Assembly (NCBI GenBank): GCA_910592005.1 | Contig: CAJVPP010001105.1 | Span: 1-22,779 of the forward strand | DNA: 22,779 nt | From: Funneliformis mosseae | Lineage: Eukaryota; Glomeromycota; Glomeromycetes; Glomerales; Glomeraceae | Direction of reading: 5' to 3' | Shown: positions 10,332-18,751 of the stretch, in pieces | Position numbering within the stretch: the stretch's first letter is position 1 | Layout: each line of letters starts with the position of its first letter | Position numbers and translations under genes: made by a program | The notes under the pieces: generated by a model | What the model was told of the DNA's origin: nothing | What the model saw: the letters and a program-made list of their open reading frames with translations, nothing else | Databases searched by the model: none

Positions 10332-11344
10332 TTATTTATTATTTTTGTGAAATTTTAACATTTCCAATTCTAATTTAACCTTCTCATTTTCAGCTGCAAT
10401 TTTTTTATTTCTAACTTACTTTTTTTCAACTCATATTGCTAACTTAATTTCTTTTCCTCCAATTCAAATTTCTTTTGACTTTCACATTCCTCTAAATTTA
10501 GTTTTTTTTCATAAAATCTATCTCTTGATTCTCCCATTGCTATAATTACCTCAGATATACTTTCAATTCCTGCTGAATTTTTTTTTTTATTGTAATTAAT
10601 CAGCTTTATAATTTTTTTTATTATTTAAATTTTCGCTATCAGAATTAGAAAAATATCTGAAGTTGAATCTGTAATATAATCTGGGTTAATAGCTTTACTC
10701 TATGATAAAATTTCTTCCATTTCTGAGAACCAAATCTATTCTACACTACCTTTACCAGTAGAATTAGCTTTTTTCTTTTTTTGTAAATATATTTTATACA
10801 ATTTTTCAATCTTATTTCTAATTTGATTAAGAGTATGATCTGATAACATATTTTCACTTATAATTTTTGATAAACCTTCACCTTTCCTATTTTTTTTCTT
10901 CAAAATTTTCTTTCTAAATTTCTAACAATATTTCAATTTTCTATCTGTTCACTTGATACCATCATCATTTGATTTAAACTTTTTTTTTTAAGACCTGCTT
11001 TTTACATTTAGTACCTTTAAATAATGGCTAAAAGTAATTATAAAAAGGTAAGTCTTAATTTGTAGAAATTTGATTAAATGCATTTATAAATAAAATCTTT
11101 ACCATAAAGACTTCAATTTTTTGTAGTTCTATTAAGTAGTTTTTGCTTTCAACTAATTGTAGATGAAATATATTAAAATAAAGTAAATAAAATTAATATT
11201 AAATAAAAAAAAATAAATATAAACCTCTTCAGTAAGTTCAGTAGAATCCTCAGAAAGGTTAATAATCATTTGACTTGCTTCTTTACAAGTAATGTTAGTT
11301 CAATAAGCAAGTTACTTTATTCTGATATGGCTCATTTTGAACAT
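10332..11344 (-). pseudogene. Myb/SANT-like DNA-binding accessory gene of the Harbinger element
   Basis: Read from 11344 downward. A first exon (MFKMSHIRIK, later CKEASQMIINLSEDSTELTE) ends near 11225. An intron probably follows, with acceptor TTTTAG near 11035. The next part holds a Myb/SANT-like domain: KxTDRKLKY, then LSDHTLNQIRNKIEKLYKIY, then STGKGSVE and WFSEMEEIL. A linker rich in Ser and Asp follows, then a Glu/Lys-rich coiled coil (GIESISEVIIAMGESRDRF onward) to the stop at 10332. Stops at 10949 (TGA in KWTD) and 10736 (TAG) replace Trp. There are frame changes in an A-run near 10981 and near the C-terminus. In active Harbinger elements such a partner binds the ends and helps nuclear import of the transposase. 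Confidence 0.7.
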
Positions 11345-11469
11345 TTATTAATATAGCATTTTACATTTGTATTTATGTTTTTATATTTATAGACATCATT
11401 TTTTCGTATTTTTAGAAATCAATATTAATAAATTTAAATGATTTAAAGCATAAAACTAATACTTTAAAT

Positions 11470-12110
11470 GGTTCATTTCAGTCTGGATTATAGGCCAATC
11501 TGAAACTGAACTGAAAATTTCAGTTCAGTTTAGTTCAGATTATAAATTTTAAAAATGCCAATCTGAAACTGAACTAAACCAGAAATTGGTAAAAATCCAA
11601 ACTGAACCAAAAATTTCAGATTAATCCAAAATTGCAGATTATTTAGAACAATTCTTTTATCATTCATTTAAAATGATAACTTCAATCATTTTAAATGAAT
11701 GATTCTTTTATTGTTCTTTTGGAATGATAATTTAATTATTCCAATTGAACGATTTTCTTATTATTTATTTAGAATAATAACTTCAATCATTTTAAATGAA
11801 TGATTCTTTTATCGTTCATTTAGAATAATAACTTCAAACTTTCTAAATAAACAATTCTTTTATCATTCATTTAGAACAAAAATTTAATTGTTCTAATCGA
11901 ATGATTTTCTTATTGTTCATTTGAAACAATAATTTTAATCATTCTAAACAATCTGAAATTTCAGATTAATCCAAAATCTTTGGTTCAATTTGGATTTTTT
12001 TTGGTTCAGATTAGATTAATAATCTGAAAAAATCTGAACTGAACTGAAAATATTCAAATTGAATTTTTTGCAATCTGAAACTGAACTAAAGTTGATCTGA
12101 TCGAAAATAT
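11470..12110. repeat. Nested foldback region with long imperfect inverted arms
   Basis: The left arm (about 11480-11640) repeats AATCTGAAACTGAACT-type words and TTTCAGTTCAGTTTAG. The right arm (about 11950-12090) holds the complementary order, for example AATCCAAAATCTTTGGTTCA and CAATCTGAAACTGAACTAAA. Between them lies the tandem hairpin array. The region sits in the non-coding 3' part of the Harbinger element and may be a separate foldback insertion. No target duplication was resolved. Confidence 0.55.
11650..11945. repeat. Tandem array of about 50-bp hairpin units
   Basis: Five to six units, each about 50 bp, of the form CTTTTATxxTTCATTTAGAA then TAACTTCAA then a complementary half. In the best unit CATTCATTTAAAATGA at 11661-11676 pairs perfectly with TCATTTTAAATGAATG at 11686-11701 around a 9-base loop. 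Other units are degenerate but keep the palindromic plan. Each unit could fold as a cruciform or RNA hairpin; function unknown. Confidence 0.65.
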
Positions 12111-12296
12111 TTAGATCAATTTGAACTGTTCAGAGCTTTACATAAAACTGCAAAAAATACATATTCAGAACACTTGAATTATCAATTTTTTTGATCTATT
12201 GATCTGATCTTTGATCTGATTTTAAAATGAGTTTGATTGGCTAAAAAATTTGTGAAAATCAGAACAGAACAGAATAAAATAGAAATAAACAGGACT

Positions 12297-12299
12297 ATT
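12297..12299. repeat. Target-site duplication, right copy (ATT)
   Basis: ATT directly after the transposon end CAGGACT, matching 8937-8939. Confidence 0.85.
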
Positions 12300-13225
12300 A
12301 ATTTCCACACAATCATACCAAAGATATATATATTTGAAGTATTAATAAATTTATTATATTTTTAGTCTTAAAAAATTTTTGAAGGAATATAAGGTAAAAT
12401 CTCATAATACTCAACATCTTTTTTTGAAGATTCAGTTGATTTACTAATTTCTAAATCACTAATTATAATATCATATTCATTTTCACAAAAAATAAAAATC
12501 TTGATAAATAATATTATTTTAATGATAAATATATGTAAGTCTATTTACATTTGCTTTAGCATACCTAATTTTTTATTTTATTCAAGATTATAAAAGTTTT
12601 TATTATAAAACGTTTTAAATTATATTTGTAATATTTCATAATTATAACAAAATCTTTTGTATATGAATTTTGAGTAATTCTATAATATCTATTTAAATAA
12701 AATAAAGAACTGAAATATCCTTTATTTAAATTAATAGCATAAATTATAAAAAGCTAAATTTATAAAGAATTTATTTTAATGTATAATAACAATAAATTTA
12801 TAATACTAAAATTTATTCATATTAAATTACCTCATTTAATTTCTTTGAGTAATATTATTAGATTTATTAAGTTATTTTAAAAAAACTGTCATATTAAAAT
12901 CATTATACACAAAATTTTCTTTTTCTTCATTCCAAATAAAGTGAACCTATATTTCAAATAGCTTTATAAACTTTACTAAATCTTCCCTCACAAATAATTT
13001 TTATATATTGAAATTGATTATAAGAATAAATTTCATTTTTAAATAAAATTAATTTGTGTATTTTTAATAAATTCATCAACAATTTTATTTTCACTTGGTT
13101 TAAATAATAATTTAAATTGAAAACAAATAATATAAATTGTACTATCCTTTTTTAAAGGTTTTCTTTTTTTAGAATAATTCTTACATGTATTATAAGCTTC
13201 ATTTTTGATTCAATAATAAATCCTT
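12300..13225 (-). pseudogene. TKL kinase, proximal piece (leader, N-lobe and catalytic core)
   Basis: Read downward from 13225. A leader with the style NEAYNTCKNYSKKRK and KPSENKIVDEFIKNTQ comes first, then SYNQFQYIKIICEGRFSKVY (glycine loop, about 12965-13025). The beta-3 segment MTVFLK follows, with its Lys codon at 12875-12877, then a decayed alpha-C helix. The hinge is ITQNSYTKDFVIIMKYY near 12630-12690. The catalytic loop HRD reads YQD at 12498-12506, and the DFG site reads DLE at 12449-12457. After it come ISKSTESSKKDVEYYEILPY and IYIFGMIVW, which join the distal piece at 8576-8939. Stops include TGA at 12954 in the conserved AIW. With HRD and DFG lost and several frame changes, no active kinase can be made. 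The leader starts only about 40 bp after the Sel1 array ends, so Sel1 and kinase may have been one gene. Confidence 0.82.
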
Positions 13226-13269
13226 TTATCAATAAAATCTTATCAATTTTATTTTTTTAATAAGAATCT

Positions 13270-15514
13270 TGTAATATATTTTTATTTTCTAAAATTTTTT
13301 GAAACTAATAAAATGCTATTTTTAAATTAACATCTACTCCTTCACCATTTCATAATAAAAAGCTAAATTAAACATTGCCTTAATATGATTATTTTCTGTA
13401 ACGTTTTAATACTAATGAAATATCTTTTTTAAATTAACTTCTATTTTTTTACCATTTTTAAAACAATAAGTTAAATTATACATTACTTTATCATAATTAT
13501 TTTCTGCAGCTTTTTGATATCAATGAAATGTTTTTTTTTATATTTACATCTATTTCTTCACTATTTTTATATTTTAAAGCAAATTATACATTACTTTAAT
13601 ATGATTATTTTCTGCAGCTATTTAATACTAATAATATGCCTTTTTTAAATTTACATCTGTTTCTTCACCATTTTTGTAATATATAGCTAAATTAAATATT
13701 GCCTTAACATGATTATTTTTTACAGTTATTTGATATTAATAAAATGCCTTTTCTAAATTTACATTTATTCCTTCACTATTTTTATAGCATAAAGCTATAT
13801 TATACATTGCATTAGTTTTTCTATTTTCTACAGCTTTTTGATACTAATAAAATGCTTTTTCTAAATTTATATCAATTCCTTTACCATTTTTATAATATAA
13901 AGCTAAATATATATAGCTTTAATATAATCATTTTCTGTAGCATTTTGAAATCAATTGCTATTTATATCTATTTCTTTACCATTTTTATAGCTTAAAGCTA
14001 AATTATACATTACTTTAACATGATTATTTTCTGCAGCTATTTGATACTAATAAAATACCTTTTCTAAATTTACATCTGTTCCTTCACCATTTTTGTAATA
14101 TATAGCTAAATTAAACATTATCTTAACATGATTATTTTCTGCAGTTATTTGATATCAATAAAATGGCTTTTCTAAATTTACATTTATTTCTTCACCATTT
14201 TTATAGCATAAAGCTATATTATATATTGCATTAGTTTCTCCATTTTCTGCAGCTTTTTGATACCAGTAAAATGCTTTTTCTAAATTTATATCAGTTTCTT
14301 TACCACTTTTATAGTATAAAGCTAAATAATTCATAGCTTTAACATAATCATTTTCTGTAGCATTTTGAAATCAATTGCTATTTATATCTATTTCTTTACC
14401 ATTTTTATAGCTTAAAGCTAAATTAAACATTGCCTTAACATGTTTATTTTCTACAGATTTTTGATAAAAATTAAATGCCTTTTCTAAATTTACATCTATT
14501 CCTTCACCATTTTCATATCTTAAAGTTAAATTATACATTACTTTAATATGATTATTTTCTGCAGCTTTTTGATACCAATAAAATGCTATTTATAAATTTA
14601 CATCTGTTCATTTACTATTTTTATAATATATTGCTAAATTAAATATTACTTCAGTAACTCCATTTTCTGCAGCTTTTTGATACCAACAAAATACTTTTTC
14701 TAAATTTACATTTGTTTCTTTACCATTTTTATAGCATAAAGCTAAATTAAATATTACTTTAACATAATTATTTTCTGCAGCTTTTTGATACCAGTTAAAT
14801 ACCTTTTTTAAATTTACATCTGTTCCTTTACCATTTTTATAACAAAAGTTAAATTAAATATTGCTTTAATATAATTATTTTCTATAGCTTTTTGATACTA
14901 GTCAAATACCTTTTCTAAATTTACATCTGTTACTTTACCATTTTTATAACAAAATGTTAAATTAAATATTGCTTTAATATAATTATTTTCTGTAGCTTTT
15001 TGATATCAATAAAATGCTTTTTCTAAATTTATATCTGTTCCTTCACCATTTTTATAGCATAAAGCTAAATTAAAAATTGCTTTAACATAATTATTTTCTG
15101 CAGCTTTTTGATACTAGTCAAATGCCTTTTTTAAATTTACATCTATTCCTTCACCATTTTTATAATAAAAAATTAAATTAAATATTACTTTAATATAATT
15201 ATTTTCTGTAGCTTTTTGATACCAATAAAATACTATTTCTAAATTTACATTTGTTCCTTCACCATTTTTATAATATAAAGTTAAATTTAACATTGCTTTA
15301 ACATAATTATTTCTGCAGCTTTTTAATACCAATAAAATGTTAAATCATTATTGATTTCAATTCCAAATCCTTTAGTATAACATCTATTTAAGTATACTTG
15401 TGTAATAGGATAATTATTAGCTATTTTTAAGAAGTATGTGAATCCTTCAATATTATTTTCATCTAAGTAAAGCATATTGTAATAAGATAAAATTTCAAGA
15501 AAGTATTGATTCAT
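13270..15514 (-). pseudogene. Sel1-repeat protein, about 20 repeats, many stops
   Basis: From a possible start at 15514 (MNQYFLEILSYYNMLYLDEN; the open frame continues upstream to about 15595 without another Met) a leader of about 55 residues precedes some 20 Sel1-like units. The period is 108 bp (36 residues) and the unit resembles YYKNGEGTDVNLEKAFYWYQ followed by KAAENNYVKAMFNLAL. Sel1 repeats form alpha-alpha solenoids used as scaffolds, and in these fungi they are often fused to TKL kinases. Two units (near 13938 and 14357) are shortened to about 96 bp, and a block of four units is duplicated with a 419-bp offset. The conserved Trp codon is intact in 6 units, Phe in 1 and a stop in 13. 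The first units are cleanest: 15323-15514 is open, and 15114-15332 is open in another frame. A kinase gene follows in the same orientation. Confidence 0.85.
13616..14453. repeat. Internal segmental duplication in the Sel1 array (419-bp offset)
   Basis: Units around 13616, 13724, 13832 and 13938 correspond one by one to units around 14033, 14141, 14249 and 14357. The diagnostic shortened unit with TTTTGAAATCAATTGCTATT recurs exactly 419 bp apart. Differences at the Trp and Gln codons between the pairs (CTA against CCA, TTA against TCA, TTA against TTG, plus strand) are transitions towards A/T. Confidence 0.7.
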
Positions 15515-15595
15515 TTTAATTTTCTTTAAGTCAGTTAAAAGTTTCTTCAGTTGATTGAATAGAAAGAGTAATGCATTTATTAAGAAAACGTTTTA

Positions 15596-16497
15596 TATCA
15601 CTGAAATCTTTATCTTTATTTTGTACTTAACTAATTATACAAATAATTTTTTAACTAAAATGTTTATATTATCTGTTGAATTAATCATTTCTGATATGTA
15701 TAGGATTTCATTATGTTTTCTTTCTGTTTTTATCATGCTTATATTAAATGTAGAAAATATGTTTTATTATATAAGGTAAACTCTCTAGTTTATAAAAAAT
15801 TAAGGAGAAAGATTTTTGTTGAAATTTTACTACGCTGCATTAATGTGATATATATATGACTATATATATCATATGCATGCATTAGCGTTTCTATATACAA
15901 ATTGATACTGTAGATCATATTTAAGATAATCAAATGTTTCTGACCATCACGTTTTATAGGTAATATTCTAAAACTATTATTAAATACTTAAGGATAAGAA
16001 ATTTTCATATCTTAAAATCTTTTATTTACTCATTTAATTAATAAAAAAAAATTAGCAAATAGCTTTAATTCAGTTTTTTCTTATAAAATTATCTGAACAA
16101 AATTAAAGAATATTTCTAATATTTTCTTCAAATATAAATTGATACTCAAATGATTAAACAGTCGATTTGGGAATTTTTGAAAAATTTAATTTGGTTGTAA
16201 TGATCATATACTGTAAAGATCAACATTAATGCCTAAAATAAAATATTTCATTTTAATTAAAAGGTATTATTCTTTTTATTGATAATTTCAAATTGCAATA
16301 ATGCACTTTTAAGTATTATTTCAGCATAGATCTTTTCTAAAAGTATTTTTTTTAGCTTATAAATTTTGGGTTCTATCACCTTAAATTGCAGCAATTAAAT
16401 TTTTTATATATTTTCATAATTACATTTTTTTATCATACTAATAATTATTAATTAAAAAATTAGTTGTTTCAAATAGATTTAAACAGATATTAAATGA
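15596..16497. other. AT-rich spacer, upstream flank of the Sel1 array
   Basis: A perfect 11-bp hairpin, TGATATATATA at 15846-15856 against TATATATATCA at 15861-15871, lies beside CATATGCATGCAT. The 74-codon plus-strand frame at 15555-15779 is hydrophobic, overlaps the Sel1 leader antisense and has no recognisable domain; I regard it as fortuitous. A promoter for the Sel1 gene would be expected here but none can be identified. Confidence 0.35.
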
Positions 16498-16652
16498 GGC
16501 CTTTGCAATAGAAAGGGAGGAAACTCAAAAAAAAAATAAAAAATGAGTTAATAATAAATCTGAACAAATTATTTAGTATTTAGAACATTTTTGGCTTATA
16601 AACTAAAATTTTAATTTTTTTGGAGTTTCCTTTCTTTCTATTGCAAAGACCC
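16498..16652. mobile_element. MITE of 155 bp with 6-bp target duplication
   Basis: The left end GGCCTTTGCAATAGAAAGG and the right end read inward, GGGTCTTTGCAATAGAAAG, match, and the match continues through GGAAACTC and an A-rich tract for over 35 bp. Both ends are flanked by AAATGA (16492-16497 and 16653-16658). The interior has no coding capacity. The superfamily is uncertain: the ends start with GG, but 6 bp is not diagnostic and the duplication could be a shortened longer one. Confidence 0.7.
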
Positions 16653-16658
16653 AAATGA

Positions 16659-16904
16659 TAATAATAATATTCCATTATTAGCTGCAGATTATACTGCATC
16701 TCAAATAATCTTTGACTGTGATAAATATCATGAAAGTGATATATGTTAAACATATAATACATGTATTATTTGGTCAACTTTATAATATATGTATTGAATA
16801 GTTTATCTTTTGATATAAATATTATATAGTCTTATTTTCATTATATGTACTTATTGAAAGATATAATATAGTATTAGTTAACATTTTATATAAATAGATC
16901 TGTA
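16659..16904. other. AT-rich spacer
   Basis: No gene or family repeat recognised between the MITE and the first gypsy copy. Confidence 0.35.
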
Positions 16905-17289
16905 AGTTGACCTTGAGTTAAAAGAGTTCAATCAGATAATTTTCTAATAAGTTTTAAGATAAGACTTATAATTCTATAGTTTAATAAAGTTACTATTTTA
17001 TACTTTTAACCTTCTTCATTATAGGATTAATTGTAATAACCTATTATATAAGTAAATCATGATAATAAATTGTATTTAATTGTTAATTTCTTTCAGAAAA
17101 AGCCTTTGAAATAATTGTGTTATTATGTTTATTAGCTTTGTTAGCTTGGTTTAGAATAATTACAGATCTAACAGTTTAATGATTACTGTCAGGAAAAGGA
17201 CTTTGAAAGTTTATTTGTGAATGAATTTGAATTTATATTACAAACTTTAAGAGACACACATTGAACAATAAAACAGAGGACAAACAATC
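16905..17289 (+). mobile_element. Ty3/gypsy copy 1: LTR remnant and leader
   Basis: CCTTGAGTTAAAAGAGTTCAA and the following TACTATTTTATACTT, CTTCATTATAGGATTAATTG and ATAATAAATTGTATTTAATT are arranged like the better-preserved region 18455-18640 of copy 2. I take this as the 3' part of an LTR plus leader. The LTR edges and primer-binding site could not be fixed. Confidence 0.45.
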
Positions 17290-18195
17290 TTATCAACTGA
17301 CTATACCTGTTTAAGTTGTTATATAATATCAGAAAATATTCCTAAAAATTTTAAAAATTTTTGGAATTAGATTAGCGCAGAGTTTGGAGTAATTATATTT
17401 ACTGGAAAAACTATATCATTATTTGATCAACTTTCAGAAAAACTTGTCACTTTAATATTTTTTGAATAACTATAGCTTGATACTACTACAGCAGCATATC
17501 ATAAACCACTGCAAATAAGAGTTAAAATATTACTATATAGCTTAACCTTTATCAACCCTAAAGTACTTAGACCAAGTTCAAAATTTATAACTTCAAGTAT
17601 AATTAAAGCAGCAAAAGAATCAAACTTCTTTAAAGAATCAGTCAAAACCCAATTTAATTCAATAGTACTTTTAGTAATCAGTCTTACTCTAATACCAATT
17701 TATATTATAATAGGAAAAAACAAAAATAAAAATAATAACCAATAAAACAGATCAAAACCACCTAATCAAAGACATCATAGTGATCTTAAGAATGAATGGA
17801 AAGATGATAATAAAGACTATAGATTTAAAATAATAAAACCTTAGATAATAATGATATTACAGCAATAATTAGACAAATGAATAACTGTTTAAAGAAATTG
17901 TTAAAGAAATTAAAGATACTCGATCACAAGCATTTCTAAGAGAAAACAATATTATACCAGTACAACTATTTTGAGAAAATAATAATGAGGACCCAGAAGA
18001 ATGGCTTAAATACTTTGAAATAGCTGCAACAGCAAATAATTAGATAGCTGAAAGAAAATATAGTATTGTTACAAAATATCTAAAAGGACCAGCAGCTTTA
18101 TAATATAATAATATAGCAGCAACTATTTACTATTAGAATATACAAGAATAATTTAATATAAGTTTTACTCCTATATACAGAGTTTGTTTTACTAT
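17290..18195 (+). pseudogene. Ty3/gypsy copy 1: gag region, truncated
   Basis: An N-terminal block (LSTDYTCLSCY at 17290, then FWN-stop-ISAEFG and TGKTISLFDQLSE) matches the same block of copy 2. A stretch open from about 17530 to 17742 (LYSLTFINPKVLRPSSKF and so on) contains a hydrophobic run, SIVLLVISLTLIPIYIIIG, that could be a membrane segment. The capsid-like part follows (NNIIPVQLF, EDPEEWLKYFEIAATANN, YSIVTKYLKGPAAL). Stops occur at expected Trp sites (TAG at 17368 and 18041). The homology ends near 18195, where the LTR-type repeat of copy 2 begins, so copy 2 may have inserted here or the copy was truncated by recombination. No protease or pol part is present. Confidence 0.7.
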
Positions 18196-18202
18196 AGTAA
18201 AG

Positions 18203-18640
18203 CCGTGATCTGTGACTATGCTAAAAATAAGTCATGTGATCTAAATGATTGACATAGTTTACAAAGTTACTAAAGTTGTCAATATTGATCAAGTGGACAT
18301 ATTAAATAAATGAATTATATTTATTATATTTATTAATTATATCTTATTTATTATATATATTATATTTATCATAATTATATTATTTATTCTCTTTATTATA
18401 TTTATTATAGTTGATTTTTATATTATTTTATTTTATATAAATATCTTGTATTTTCCCTTGAGTTAAAAAGTAACTCAAGTTGAGGTTTTAGAATAAACCA
18501 AGAGTTCAATAAAGGAATTGTTAAATTCATTTACTATTGCCTTTTATCATGTCTTCATATAGGCATGATTGTGATATTGTCTTGTATTTAATTAGATATA
18601 TTAAATTAAAAGTTTATCATTAAATTTACAGATACCAAGT
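18203..18640 (+). mobile_element. Ty3/gypsy copy 2: probable 5' LTR region
   Basis: It begins with CCGTGATCTGTGACTATGC, the inverted match of 1-111, and contains GTTxxCAAA-like 9-mers. An AT-only tract (18300-18440) built on TTATATTTA-like words follows. Next is a perfect hairpin CTTGAGTTA/TAACTCAAG (18457-18465 and 18471-18479, loop 5), then AATAAAG near 18510, a possible polyadenylation signal. The end of the LTR is placed near 18640 by comparison with copy 1 and is approximate. Confidence 0.45.
18457..18479 (+). repeat. Perfect 9-bp hairpin in the LTR
   Basis: CTTGAGTTA pairs with TAACTCAAG across the loop AAAAG. Copy 1 keeps only the left arm at 16910-16920. Confidence 0.6.
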
Positions 18641-18751
18641 CAACAAAAGTGGTAATTCTTGCCAGATCTTCTAGATTTTAATAAATGAATTTTGATCTCT
18701 ATCTACACTACAACAAAACTATATTCAACAAAACTTTGAGAATAGAAGTTA

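Larger units (their letters stand above)
8940..12296 (+). mobile_element. PIF/Harbinger DNA transposon inserted in a kinase gene
   Basis: The 3357-bp element is bounded by imperfect terminal inverted repeats of about 75 bp. The left end begins AGCCCTGTTCATTTCTATT and the right end, read inward, AGTCCTGTTTATTTCTATT; both continue to ATTTTCACAAA and TAGCCAATCAAA. Three-base target duplications (ATT) flank it. Inside are a DDE transposase on the plus strand and a Myb/SANT-like gene on the minus strand, the two-gene arrangement known for this superfamily. Both genes are broken, so the element should be inactive by itself. A nested foldback region lies at 11470-12110. The ordinary preference of the superfamily is for TWA targets; ATT is a variant. 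Confidence 0.88.

Noticed and set aside
13270..15360. CRISPR-like regular array
   Set aside because: The 108-bp period translates into Sel1 units on the minus strand and there are no unique spacers between identical repeats.
15846..15871. Perfect hairpin as a terminator or regulatory RNA
   Set aside because: The stem consists almost wholly of TA steps, expected by chance in DNA this AT-rich, and no transcript end can be tied to it.
16580..16762. Minus-strand 60-codon frame over the MITE end
   Set aside because: It straddles the MITE boundary and low-complexity sequence; no coding evidence.
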